Shown: positions 1 to 9,896 of the stretch, piece after piece
Position numbering within the stretch: position 1 is the first letter of the stretch
Layout of the letters: each line of letters starts with the position of its first letter
DNA from: Muribaculaceae bacterium
Lineage (GTDB): Bacteria; Bacteroidota; Bacteroidia; Bacteroidales; Muribaculaceae
Direction of reading: 5' to 3'
NCBI GenBank assembly: GCA_017557425.1
Contig: JAFYYU010000016.1
Location: 1-64,000, forward strand
DNA: 64,000 nt
Translations under genes and position numbers: made by a program
The notes under the pieces: generated by a model
The model's input: the letters and a program-made list of their open reading frames with translations, nothing else
Database searches by the model: none
Told to the model about the DNA's origin: nothing

Positions 1-79
<79 letters not shown>

Positions 80-83
80 CTAA

Positions 84-123
84 GAGGGAGTCACTCGTCT
101 GACGAGCGGCTCCCTCGTTTTTT
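84..123 (+). terminator. Terminator of the rRNA operon
   Basis: GAGGGAG and CTCCCTC form the outer stem, with an inner CTCGTC/GACGAG stem, followed by a T-run. It lies directly after the 5S gene, as expected for an intrinsic terminator. Confidence 0.85.
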
Positions 124-131
124 ATTCCCAG

Positions 132-150
132 GCCGTGGCGGTGCCACGGC
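132..150. repeat. REP-like hairpin, copy A
   Basis: Perfect 8-bp stem GCCGTGGC / GCCACGGC with loop GGT. It belongs to the same stem-3nt-stem family as the hairpins flanking the transposase gene at 21-22 kb, and the following GGACCGGGGTGG resembles the sequence after those copies. The rest of 151-300 holds no gene that I can support. Confidence 0.55.
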
Positions 151-306
151 ATACAGGACCGGGGTGGAAGAACTTATTAGTGCCACGACACGGGGGACCG
201 GGCTGCTACTTGCTGGAATGGACATTAAGGGTTACTACTGGCTGGTTTTTTTGTTGGTAGATTATTTTTTTGTATCTTAGCAACCTTATTGAATATGAAT
301 CATTAA

Positions 307-2496
<2,190 letters not shown>

Positions 2497-2515
2497 GATT
2501 TTGAGTTTAGAGATG

Positions 2516-2543
2516 AAAAGAGGCGCATTCGCGCCTCTTTTTA
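2516..2543 (+). terminator. Terminator after the GH97 gene
   Basis: AGGCGC-ATTC-GCGCCT stem followed by CTTTTT, 20 bases after the GH97 stop codon. Confidence 0.85.
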
Positions 2544-2604
2544 TGGGGTAAAAAAAGAATGGGCAACCAGCCGAAGCGTGGTCACCCAAATCCTCTCTCC
2601 ACTG

Positions 2605-2678
2605 CGGTGTGTACGTGACTCGAACACGCGACCCCCTGCGTGACAGGCAGGTATTCTAACCAACTGAACTAACACACC
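2605..2678 (-). tRNA. tRNA-Asp (GTC)
   Basis: Complete 74-nt cloverleaf on the minus strand. The acceptor is GGTGTGT/ACACACC, the anticodon loop CTGTCAC gives GTC, and the discriminator is G. The CCA end is not encoded (CAGT follows). The mature sequence matches the second tRNA-Asp at 42656, which does encode CCA. Confidence 0.95.
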
Positions 2679-2720
2679 AACATGTGAGTGCCAAGTGAAA
2701 TTTCTTTCTCAAAGCGACTG

Positions 2721-2728
2721 CAAAGGTA
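2721..2728 (-). promoter_or_regulatory. Promoter -7 box of tRNA-Asp
   Basis: TACCTTTG on the minus strand, about 43 bases upstream of the tRNA 5' end, matches the Bacteroidetes -7 consensus TAnnTTTG. Confidence 0.6.
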
Positions 2729-2816
2729 CAACGGATTTTTGAACTGACAAAGGATTTTAGCGAAAATTTTTCAAGAAAAATCTGTGTAATATCATAATTT
2801 CCTATTTTACAGGAAA

Positions 2817-3647
2817 TTAATAGATTTCGTTCCCACATGATGCCTCCATCACCTCTTTACCGTAAGGAGTGAGGTACTCGGGGCTTTTCTCATCATTGGG
2901 ATAGAAGATGGGCACATCAATGTCGCCCTGTGCGAAGCTGGCGATCTCATAGACCTGATAGACGAGATGGAGAAATCCGTCTTCGAAGTAAAATTGTGAT
3001 GGAATGGGCAGCATGTTGTCCTCGGGCATGAACAAATCCTCCTCGGTGTACTCATATTTCAGGTTAATTGAATTCATGATGTGGGGGCGGATGAGTTCCG
3101 GATCAATCAATACATCCTCTAGGGTGACGATTTTGTCAAGTTGGGTGTCATAGGTGATGTAGTTATTGAGATACATGCCATGGGCGGCCCCGGCATAGTA
3201 TAAATTGGCAAAAAGATGGAATACAGCAAACCTGTTGTCCAGCCTCTTCAACTCAATCGAATTGAGAGAGCGAGAGTAAGGGATCTCTTCAGTCAAACTG
3301 TCAACGATGATATAAGGGCCGTTCTCTCCAAAAGGCACATCATCGTTGTCGGCGTACAGCACCTGCTCGATGGCCCGGTCCATGTTCTTGATGCCTTCTT
3401 TGCCTGTGAGCCAGTGGCATAGGGTCTCATGCAGTTTGGGACATTCCTTGCCATTGAGCACCACGGGCCAGAAGGCGGTGAGGCTGTTCACTTGATAGAA
3501 GGCGTCTTCTCCGTATTCTAACTTTGCTTTAACGGTTTTGTCGATGTTATAGAACTGGCACAGCGAGCCATAGGAGGATTGTCCCGTGGCAGGGCTTGCC
3601 CAGGCCAGGAACGAGATAACAGTCAGGAGGATGGATATCTTTTTCAT
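2817..3647 (-). CDS. Secreted DUF3298 (RsiV-like) protein
   Basis: This is a 276-aa exported protein with a signal peptide at about residues 1-22. The C-terminal part has features of the DUF3298/RsiV fold: GAAHGMYLNNY followed by a YDTQ...ITLED-like segment and a VYQVYEIASFAQG strand near the end. It is a paralogue of the next gene (3660-4508), which has the same blocks; only 12 bases separate them, so they are probably co-transcribed. DUF3298 proteins occur in envelope stress sensing and in lysozyme-binding RsiV, but no sigma factor adjoins here, so function is unassigned. Confidence 0.8.
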   Translation of the reverse strand: MKKISILLTVISFLAWASPATGQSSYGSLCQFYNIDKTVKAKLEYGEDAFYQVNSLTAFWPVVLNGKECPKLHETLCHWLTGKEGIKNMDRAIEQVLYADNDDVPFGENGPYIIVDSLTEEIPYSRSLNSIELKRLDNRFAVFHLFANLYYAGAAHGMYLNNYITYDTQLDKIVTLEDVLIDPELIRPHIMNSINLKYEYTEEDLFMPEDNMLPIPSQFYFEDGFLHLVYQVYEIASFAQGDIDVPIFYPNDEKSPEYLTPYGKEVMEASCGNEIY

Positions 3648-3659
3648 TGGTTGTGCTTA

Positions 3660-4508
3660 TTAGAAGTTATTATTCGTCAGTTCCAGGCCATAGGGGGTGA
3701 AAAGGCGTTTCATCTCCTCGGGCTTGAGCATGTATGGGTAGATGGGAGCGTCGATCATGCCCTGGGCATAGCTGGCGATTTCATAGACCTGATAGACCAC
3801 GTGGAGCACATGGTCGTCGAGGTGGAAATCCCTGGGCAGTGGCAGCAGGCCGTTGTCAGGGATAAAGAGGTCATCCTTGTCGTAGTCATAGGCCGCCTTG
3901 ATGGCCTTGTAGATAACGGTGCGCAGCAGGGTCGTGTCGGCAATGATATCCTCAAAGGCTATCGCCTTGTCCGTCTTGAGGTCGTAGTTGACGTAATTGT
4001 TGGCATAGATGCCGTGGGCGCCGCCGGCCATATAGGAAGATGTGGAAAGGCGGTAGATGAGCAGGCGGTCGGTCTTACTCTCCATGACGACGTTCACCTC
4101 GCTGGTCGAGAGTTTGCCGTCGTCCTTGACTTCCTTGACGGGAACGAGGCGTTTGCTGTCGTAATCGGTATAATTGCTCGGATCGAGCAAGAAGTCGATG
4201 ACCTTGTCGAGCTGATTTAACCCGGCACTGTCCGTCATGGCGCGCAAGAGGGCCTGTTGAAGCGCGGGACAGGGTTTACCCTTGATGACTTGGGGCCAGA
4301 AAGCCGAGAAAGAGTTATCAAAATACAGCGTATCGCCCTCCTCGTCGCAATAAGCGAACAGCTTGTTCACATTGATGTTGCTGAACTGGAACAGGGTGCT
4401 GTCATTGACCTGCTGATTGCTGCTGTTGTCAACGTTGGCGCTGGGATTATTGCCGCAGGACCACAGGGTTGTCACCATCCACAGGGTGAGAATGAGGTAC
4501 TTGTTCAT
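3660..4508 (-). CDS. DUF3298 (RsiV-like) lipoprotein
   Basis: This is a 282-aa lipoprotein. I start it at 4508 because MNKYLILTLWMVTTLWSC is a complete lipoprotein signal with the acylated Cys at residue 18. Longer in-frame starts lack a signal and run through the promoter. GGAHGIYANNY, YDLKTDKAIAFEDI and VYQVYEIASYAQG match the downstream paralogue at 2817. A -7 box lies at 4535-4542. It is anchored in the envelope; its molecular role is unknown. Confidence 0.82.
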   Translation of the reverse strand: MNKYLILTLWMVTTLWSCGNNPSANVDNSSNQQVNDSTLFQFSNINVNKLFAYCDEEGDTLYFDNSFSAFWPQVIKGKPCPALQQALLRAMTDSAGLNQLDKVIDFLLDPSNYTDYDSKRLVPVKEVKDDGKLSTSEVNVVMESKTDRLLIYRLSTSSYMAGGAHGIYANNYVNYDLKTDKAIAFEDIIADTTLLRTVIYKAIKAAYDYDKDDLFIPDNGLLPLPRDFHLDDHVLHVVYQVYEIASYAQGMIDAPIYPYMLKPEEMKRLFTPYGLELTNNNF

Positions 4509-4534
4509 AGTTGTTGGTTGATTTAGCGTTGCCG

Positions 4535-4542
4535 CAAAGGTA
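4535..4542 (-). promoter_or_regulatory. Promoter -7 box of the DUF3298 pair
   Basis: TACCTTTG on the minus strand, 27 bases upstream of the ATG at 4508. Confidence 0.55.
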
Positions 4543-4576
4543 TATATTATTGCTGACACTCGATTTAAACTGAAAC

Positions 4577-4721
4577 AAAAAAAATCCTCGACTCGCGTCG
4601 GGGATTGCTTAACTAATTAACCTTCTAATACCATTAACATAAACCTTTAAACAATCTTGAAAAAACAACTGTCTCTCGACACCTGGATTTTCATAACCTT
4701 AAAAACTATTACCATGAAAAA
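4577..4721 (-). ncRNA. Candidate small RNA (or short peptide transcript)
   Basis: The minus strand has a self-contained transcription unit of about 145 nt. A TATCTTTG -7 box lies at 4728-4735, and a strong terminator at 4584-4605 (ATCCCCGAC / GTCGAGGAT stem, 4-nt loop) is followed by eight Ts. It ends before the promoter of the next gene, so it is not that gene's leader. Inside it, 4647-4715 could encode a 22-aa peptide (MVIVFKVMKIQVSRDSC...) without an obvious Shine-Dalgarno. I cannot tell whether RNA or peptide is the product. Confidence 0.5.
4584..4605 (-). terminator. Terminator of the candidate small RNA
   Basis: 9-bp stem with 4-nt loop and a T8 tract on the minus strand (A-run 4577-4584 on the plus strand). 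Confidence 0.75.
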
Positions 4722-4727
4722 CCGCTG

Positions 4728-4735
4728 CAAAGATA
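4728..4735 (-). promoter_or_regulatory. Promoter -7 box of the candidate small RNA
   Basis: TATCTTTG on the minus strand. A TTG lies roughly 18 bases upstream. Confidence 0.5.
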
Positions 4736-4915
4736 GTGCAAAATATGTTATACAACATACTTTTTGAACACAAATTGGCCATAAATTAACACAAATTTGC
4801 AAATATGATGGTTTTTAGATAGAATTTTACACCTGTTAACATATCTAGTGGCAGTTATCTCAGGTACGGTAAGTTATCGAAAAAAATGTGCCGAGAGGAG
4901 GTGTCATCATGTAAA

Positions 4916-4951
4916 GAACCCCAAAAGTTGGACAAATAACTTTTGGGGTTC
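4916..4951. terminator. Strong hairpin, terminator or IS3-type end remnant
   Basis: GAACCCCAAAAGTT and AACTTTTGGGGTTC form a perfect 14-bp stem with an 8-nt loop, just beyond the stop codon of the minus-strand gene at 4972. The T-tract after it is short. The arm plus loop (CCCCAAAAGTTGGACA) also resembles terminal inverted repeats of IS3/IS150-family elements as I remember them, so it may be an IS relic used as a terminator. The remainder of 4743-4915 is AT-rich and shows nothing I can name. Confidence 0.55.
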
Positions 4952-4971
4952 ATTATAGGGGTTACCAGGGT

Positions 4972-5976
4972 TTACATATCCAGTGCCAGACGTAAGCCGA
5001 CATTGATGGAAGCGTTTGTCGGGAATCCCTCGTGGCGATAGGTTACACGGTTCATCCTCCACGCCTGGTCCCAGCCGCCACCGCGCACTACACGGGCGCT
5101 GCCCGTTGCAGGTCCCGTGGGGTCGGTCTGGGCTTCTTCGGTGTACAGGGCATACCAGTCTGAAGTCCACTCACCGACATTACCTGCCAAATCATAAATA
5201 CCTAATTCATTGGGAGCTTTGGTGCCCACGGCATGGGTGATGCTGTTGGAGTTGCCGCTGTGCCATGCTACTTCGTCAATATCATCACCACCGGCATACA
5301 TGTAGCTATGGTCATACTTTCCACCACGGGCGGCATATTCCCACTCGGCCTCGGTGAGCAAGCGGAAGTGCTTGCCGGTCTTTTGGTTGAGTCGGTTGAT
5401 AAAGGTCAAGCAGTTGCTGTAAGTTACTTTCTCTACCGGGCGGTTAAAGTCGTTGGCGTAGCCATTGGAGCTGACGAACCAACTCGGGTTGTTGTTGGAG
5501 CCCATCACGGCCTTCCACAACGCTTGCGTTACCTCGGTCTCGGCGATGTAGTAATCGGACAGCGTTACCTGATGGACGGGTAACTCCCATGACTTGACAT
5601 AGGGGTCAAAGTCGCGTCCACCCATCATGAAGGTGCCACCCTGGACAGGAATCATCTTGAAAGTCACTGATCCCACCGTGATTTCCAGGGGCTCAGGGAC
5701 ATAGGGCCACTCGCCCGACAGCAGGTAGTCAATCAATGCTGTTACGTCACTGATGTTCACACCGCCGTCATCGTCAACATCACATGCCTCCATGACAACC
5801 CTTGACGGATCATTGCTAAGCAGATAATCAATCAGCGACGTCACATCGCTGATTGTAACGTTGTTGTCTCCGTCAGCATCGCCACGGAGTACGGCATCCT
5901 GACCAAACATCGGCAACCAGAACATGGCCGACAGGCTCAGGATTAACAAAGTCTTTAGGCAGTTTTTTCTATACAT
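4972..5976 (-). CDS. Secreted SUMF1-fold protein with N-terminal dockerin-like repeats
   Basis: This 334-aa protein has a signal peptide (about 1-26). Two dockerin-like calcium-loop repeats follow at about 31-86 (RGDADGDNNVTISDVTSLID, then DVDDDGGVNISDVTALIDYL), then a formylglycine-generating-enzyme/SUMF1 domain from about residue 95 to the end (GGTFMMGG, ETEVTQALW, RLLTEAEWEYAARGG, LAGNVGEWTSDW, RVVRGGGW). The C-terminal active-site cysteines of true FGE are absent (VTYRHEGFPTN...NVGLRLAL), so it is probably not a sulfatase-activating enzyme. SUMF1 folds without cysteines often bind ligands or act in other enzymes. The same dockerin-like module is C-terminal in two other proteins here. Confidence 0.85.
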   Translation of the reverse strand: MYRKNCLKTLLILSLSAMFWLPMFGQDAVLRGDADGDNNVTISDVTSLIDYLLSNDPSRVVMEACDVDDDGGVNISDVTALIDYLLSGEWPYVPEPLEITVGSVTFKMIPVQGGTFMMGGRDFDPYVKSWELPVHQVTLSDYYIAETEVTQALWKAVMGSNNNPSWFVSSNGYANDFNRPVEKVTYSNCLTFINRLNQKTGKHFRLLTEAEWEYAARGGKYDHSYMYAGGDDIDEVAWHSGNSNSITHAVGTKAPNELGIYDLAGNVGEWTSDWYALYTEEAQTDPTGPATGSARVVRGGGWDQAWRMNRVTYRHEGFPTNASINVGLRLALDM

Positions 5977-6063
5977 TACTTTTAATATTATAAAAAATAT
6001 AATTAATTGATTTCTTGACGTTTATACCACGACAAAGGTCAAGGGGATTATTAAAACCCGGGG

Positions 6064-6588
6064 TTATCGGTTGGTGAGGGTGGCAAAATAGATCATGTCG
6101 ATTTCCTCGTAGGAGAAATCGTCACTGAAGAAGTTGCCTGTCTTGAGCTTGAGGCAGTCCGACAGGCGTTGCAAAGCCTGTTCAAACATCTGCTGATGGT
6201 CAAACGCCAACTGCGGCAGCTGGTTGATGGGGAACCAGCGGGCGATACGGGCATCATCACCCCCCTTGACCTCCTTCACACGCGTGAGCGTGAAATAGGC
6301 GATGGAGATGACGCGCTCACGCGGATCGCGGTCAGGCGAGGCAAAGGCGCCCAGCTGCTCAATGTCGGTTACCTCAAGTCCCGTTTCCTCGAGCAGTTCA
6401 CGGCGAGCGCCGTCAGGAGCGTCCTCATCGATGTTGAGGAATCCTCCGGGAAAGGCCCAGCAGCCCTTGTAGGGCTCGCCGCCGCGCTCGATGAGCAGTA
6501 CGTTAAGGCGCAGACCGTCGTAGCCGAACACCACACAATCGGTGGTCACGGCGGGATGGGGATAACGGTAACAGTAATTTCCCTGCAT
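6064..6588 (-). CDS. Nudix hydrolase
   Basis: This 174-aa cytosolic protein carries a complete Nudix box: GGFLNIDEDAPDG, then the REL-x-EE-x-G part (RRELLEETGL). The start at 6588 (MQGNYCYRYPHPAV) sits 2 bases after the upstream gene's stop region; a longer start would overlap that gene. The family cleaves nucleoside diphosphates linked to another moiety. The N-terminal motif TTDCVVFGYDG resembles the ADP-ribose/NrtR-like group, but without the NrtR winged helix, so substrate is undetermined. It is the last gene of the operon that starts at 9717. Confidence 0.85.
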   Translation of the reverse strand: MQGNYCYRYPHPAVTTDCVVFGYDGLRLNVLLIERGGEPYKGCWAFPGGFLNIDEDAPDGARRELLEETGLEVTDIEQLGAFASPDRDPRERVISIAYFTLTRVKEVKGGDDARIARWFPINQLPQLAFDHQQMFEQALQRLSDCLKLKTGNFFSDDFSYEEIDMIYFATLTNR

Positions 6589-6592
6589 AGTA

Positions 6593-7060
6593 TTACTTCT
6601 CGATATAGAAAACCTGTAATTGCTGCGGCTCAACCGAGCGGTCAATGGCGACAGCGGTAAACGGCACCAGTGTATAGCTCGTTTTGCGGCCCGTATTCAC
6701 CTGGTAATAGAGAATGACATTGCCTGGGCTCTGTTTCACTTCCAGGGGGGTGACCATTGTGGCTTTGCGGGTTGCGGGCAGCAGGATGGCTATGACAAAC
6801 TGTCGTTTCCAGTTGATGTCGGTGGGCATTCCACCCATGACGGCACCTGCGCCAAAATAGGCCTCAAAGTCTTCCTTGTTGTCCAGGATGAGCCGTTGAA
6901 TCTGGCTGCAATCGACATCATTGCGCACGTAGTAGTGTTCCAGCGGCGTGAAAGGAACTAACTTCGCGCCCTTTTTGGCCCGCTGGTATTGACTGGTGGC
7001 GCACTGGCAACACAGCAGCGCTACCGCAGTAAGGGAGAGGATCATCGCTACTTTTCTCAT
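6593..7060 (-). CDS. Lipoprotein of unknown function
   Basis: This is a 155-aa protein with a lipoprotein-type signal (hydrophobic residues 6-16, Cys at 17, 18 and 20). I do not recognise the family with certainty; the beta-rich body (FVIAILLPATRK..., SYTLVPFTAVAIDRS) is faintly like PrcB-type domains. Its start overlaps the stop of meaB by 4 bases (ATGA type), so translation is coupled. Confidence 0.65.
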   Translation of the reverse strand: MRKVAMILSLTAVALLCCQCATSQYQRAKKGAKLVPFTPLEHYYVRNDVDCSQIQRLILDNKEDFEAYFGAGAVMGGMPTDINWKRQFVIAILLPATRKATMVTPLEVKQSPGNVILYYQVNTGRKTSYTLVPFTAVAIDRSVEPQQLQVFYIEK

Positions 7061-8211
7061 GATTGGTTATGTTCGTGGATGATTTTGCTGTAATAGAAAT
7101 TGAGCACATCGCTGGCAGCGACAAACGACGTCTGCTTGCCCGCCAGCACGGTGTCCTCCTTGATGGTGAGCAGTCGCTCGATCTCGGGGTCGAAGTAGAA
7201 ACGGGCGAGCAATTGCTCGTTGATGGTCTCGCGCATCCAGTAGCGCTCCTGCTCATGGCGCTTCTCGTCGAAGTATCCGCTGGCTTTAACGTGGGCAAAG
7301 TAGCGGTCAATCATGTCCCACACGCCCTCGATGTTCAGGTCGTAGTAGCCTGAATAGGTGATGACTTCGGGCAGGAAACCGCTCGGGGGCAGGGGATAGA
7401 GGTGGAGGGCGTTGCGGAACTGGGCTGCGGCCAGTTCGGCGCGCTCGATGTTGTCGCCGTCACACTTGTTGATGACGATGCCGTCGGCCATCTCCATGAT
7501 GCCGCGTTTGATGCCCTGCAGCTCGTCGCCGGTGCCGGCCAGTTGGATGAGCAGGAAGTAATCCACCATCGAGTGGACAGCGATCTCGCTCTGTCCCACG
7601 CCGACGGTCTCTACAAAGATAGTATCGTAGCCAGCGGCTTCACACAGCACGATGGTCTCTCGTGTCTTGCGTGCCACCCCGCCCAGCGAACCGGCCGAGG
7701 GGGAAGGGCGTATAAACACGTCGGGCTCGATGGCCAGGCGTTCCATGCGCGTTTTGTCGCCCAGGATGGACCCCTTGGAACGCTCGCTGCTGGGGTCGAT
7801 GGCCAGCACGGCCAGTTTGTGTCCCTGTTTGATGACGTGCATGCCGAAGGAGTCGATTGACGTGCTTTTGCCCGCGCCAGGTACGCCCGTGATGCCGATG
7901 CGTCGCGAGTTGCCCGTGTAGGGGAGGCATTTCTCGATGACCTCCTGGGCGATGATCTGGTGCTCGGCGTTGCGGCTCTCGACCAGTGTCACAGCCTGTC
8001 CGAGCACCGCACGGTTGCCCTTGCGGATGCCCTCGACGTATTCGGCAGGTGTCAACTGCGGCTTGCGCTTGCGTTTCAGGTAGGGATTCACGCTGGGCAG
8101 TTGTTCCACACCACTGTTGACTTGCAGTCCTGCGAACTGCTCATCATTCTCGGGGTGGTTCATGCTGGGACACTCCTCGGTGTGCTGTATGATTCTTGAT
8201 TTCTTTGCCAT
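7057..8211 (-). CDS. meaB: Methylmalonyl-CoA mutase-associated GTPase MeaB
   Basis: This is a 384-aa G3E-family GTPase that guards loading and integrity of the B12 cofactor of methylmalonyl-CoA mutase. The P-loop is GITGVPGAGKST, followed by LAVLAIDPSS, the ETVGVGQSE switch region and the specificity loop NKCD. The mutase subunits are not in the window. The start could instead be the ATG at 8163 (MNHPENDEQFAG), which fits the family N-terminus and has GAGGAG upstream. It lies in an operon 12 bases after the DUF1573 gene. Confidence 0.93.
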   Translation of the reverse strand: MAKKSRIIQHTEECPSMNHPENDEQFAGLQVNSGVEQLPSVNPYLKRKRKPQLTPAEYVEGIRKGNRAVLGQAVTLVESRNAEHQIIAQEVIEKCLPYTGNSRRIGITGVPGAGKSTSIDSFGMHVIKQGHKLAVLAIDPSSERSKGSILGDKTRMERLAIEPDVFIRPSPSAGSLGGVARKTRETIVLCEAAGYDTIFVETVGVGQSEIAVHSMVDYFLLIQLAGTGDELQGIKRGIMEMADGIVINKCDGDNIERAELAAAQFRNALHLYPLPPSGFLPEVITYSGYYDLNIEGVWDMIDRYFAHVKASGYFDEKRHEQERYWMRETINEQLLARFYFDPEIERLLTIKEDTVLAGKQTSFVAASDVLNFYYSKIIHEHNQS

Positions 8212-8223
8212 ATATCGTTTGTG

Positions 8224-9324
8224 TTATTTGTCGATAATGCCCACTAGACGGATGGTGGTGCGAGGTGTCTCGGGGTCGTTGGTCATCAGCGTGAGCGGCA
8301 CGTTGAGCATGTTGCCCTGCTGGCATACCGGGTCAACCGTCACTTGCACTGTCGCTTTCTTGCCGCGCTTGATGATTTGCTTGTCGGTTTTGATGGTGAC
8401 TCCTTCACCCTCAGGTGCCCACAGGCGGCGAATAATAAGGTTGTCCTTGCCCTTGTTGGTAATGATAAAGGAGCGGGTTACAGCCGTTGAGGCGCTCAAG
8501 GTCTCAAAATCCAGCCTGTCGCCGCAGTCCACGCCGACGATGGGTGCGTCCTGCCGTTGTTTGTCTGTGAGGCCATCAAACGACTCGATGACCTGTGCCA
8601 TCACGTGTACGTCGGCTGTGCCTGGCGTGGCTGCCGCCGGCCGGTGGAGTGGCGCGCACGACAGCGTGAGCGTGTCGATGTTCAAGCCCCATTGAGGGGC
8701 CTTGCTAGAAATGTAGTGCACTGTGAGGGCAGTAACCTTTGCCGGTGGCAACGTGTCGGGGACCACGGCGGGTTTGAGATGGTCATTGCCGCCCTGAACA
8801 CTCACGATGAGCGTGTCGGTCGAAGCATTATAAGCGCTCAGGTATTCCGTCTTGTTCTTGCCGCGGACGATTTCCCCCATGGGGATGCTCTGCTGGCTGA
8901 TGCGCAAATCACCCGCGCGCAACGGATACTGCTTGTCGAGCGTAGCAGCTGTCGGAATGACGTTGCCCGTGATTTCGAGTACTGTCCGCTTGGGGGTCGT
9001 GTTGGTGAAGATGAGTGCCTGCCTGGTAAACTGGCCCGGTCGCCCTGACGGGTTGTAGGTGATGCCCACGGCAGCTGTGTCGCCAGGTTCGATGGGTGTT
9101 TCAGGATAGGAGATGGCCGTACAGCCGCACCCTGCCTGAGCCTTGACGATGATCAGCGGCTCATTGCCCGTGTTCACCACACGCATCTGACAGGTGACTT
9201 TGCCGTTTTCCTCCATGAAAACGCCGTGATCATACTGCCGTTCCAGCCATGTGGCTTCGGGCTGCGCGACCATCGATAGCGCCACCATTGCCAGCAAAAA
9301 TGCTATGTACAGGCCTTGTTTCAC
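8224..9324 (-). CDS. DUF1573 tandem-domain secreted protein
   Basis: This 366-aa exported protein has a signal peptide at about 1-20. The first DUF1573/ASPM-like Ig domain lies at about 30-125 (DHGVFMEENGKVTCQMRVVNTGN, AGCGCTA, YNPSGRPGQF). A second related domain follows to the end (FETLSASTAVTRSFIITNKG). The CGCT motif and the GRPGxF turn are family hallmarks. No enzymatic function is known. It is preceded by a one-domain paralogue 3 bases upstream. Confidence 0.85.
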   Translation of the reverse strand: MKQGLYIAFLLAMVALSMVAQPEATWLERQYDHGVFMEENGKVTCQMRVVNTGNEPLIIVKAQAGCGCTAISYPETPIEPGDTAAVGITYNPSGRPGQFTRQALIFTNTTPKRTVLEITGNVIPTAATLDKQYPLRAGDLRISQQSIPMGEIVRGKNKTEYLSAYNASTDTLIVSVQGGNDHLKPAVVPDTLPPAKVTALTVHYISSKAPQWGLNIDTLTLSCAPLHRPAAATPGTADVHVMAQVIESFDGLTDKQRQDAPIVGVDCGDRLDFETLSASTAVTRSFIITNKGKDNLIIRRLWAPEGEGVTIKTDKQIIKRGKKATVQVTVDPVCQQGNMLNVPLTLMTNDPETPRTTIRLVGIIDK

Positions 9325-9327
9325 TTA

Positions 9328-9717
9328 TTATTTGGGGATGACTGTTCCCTCGATGCGCAGGGTAGTGGAGCGCTCTTTGCCGTTGGTCTTGATTTTGACG
9401 GTTTTCTTGAAGGCGCCCGGTCGGCCGATGGGGCTGTAAGTCACTTTGATTTTACCCTTCTTGCCGGGTTTGATGGGCTTGGTGGGATATTCGGGCCTGG
9501 TGCAGCCGCACGAGGCCGTTGCATCGATGATGAGCAGCGGCTTGTTGCCCGTGTTGGTGAATTCAAAGGTGCATGACACGGGGCCGTTGGCTTCCTTGAT
9601 GGTGCCGAAGTCGTGGCTCAGGACCTCGAAGGTGGCCTCGGCATACTTCTCATCGGCCATGCCGGTCAAAGCTACCGAGCAGACGGCAAGAAGCACTATC
9701 AATAATCTTGTTGTCAT
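9328..9717 (-). CDS. DUF1573 single-domain secreted protein
   Basis: This 129-aa protein has a signal peptide (about 1-21) and one DUF1573 domain (HDFGTIKEANGPVSCTFEF, SCGCTRPEYP, YSPIGRPGAF). It is the first gene of a tight five-gene operon, DUF1573-DUF1573-meaB-lipoprotein-nudix, read from the -7 box at 9750. Confidence 0.87.
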   Translation of the reverse strand: MTTRLLIVLLAVCSVALTGMADEKYAEATFEVLSHDFGTIKEANGPVSCTFEFTNTGNKPLLIIDATASCGCTRPEYPTKPIKPGKKGKIKVTYSPIGRPGAFKKTVKIKTNGKERSTTLRIEGTVIPK

Positions 9718-9749
9718 TGTCGTAGTCAGTGATATATTGGTTTAACCCG

Positions 9750-9757
9750 CAAATTTA
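9750..9757 (-). promoter_or_regulatory. Promoter -7 box of the DUF1573-meaB operon
   Basis: TAAATTTG on the minus strand, 33 bases before the ATG. Confidence 0.55.
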
Positions 9758-9829
9758 GGAACATTTTCTGTGATATGCACTCTAAAACGCGAAATTTGTA
9801 GTGATGTTGTGAAAGATATGAGATTAAAA

Positions 9830-9861
9830 TTGGTGTGATCAGTAAAAAAAGGTTATATTTG
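9830..9861 (+). promoter_or_regulatory. Promoter of the 9897 gene
   Basis: TTGG at 9830-9833 and TATATTTG at 9854-9861 are separated by 20 bases, matching the Bacteroidetes -33/-7 pattern. Confidence 0.65.
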
Positions 9862-9896
9862 CAGAATCAAATCAAAATTATAAATAAAGAATCACG

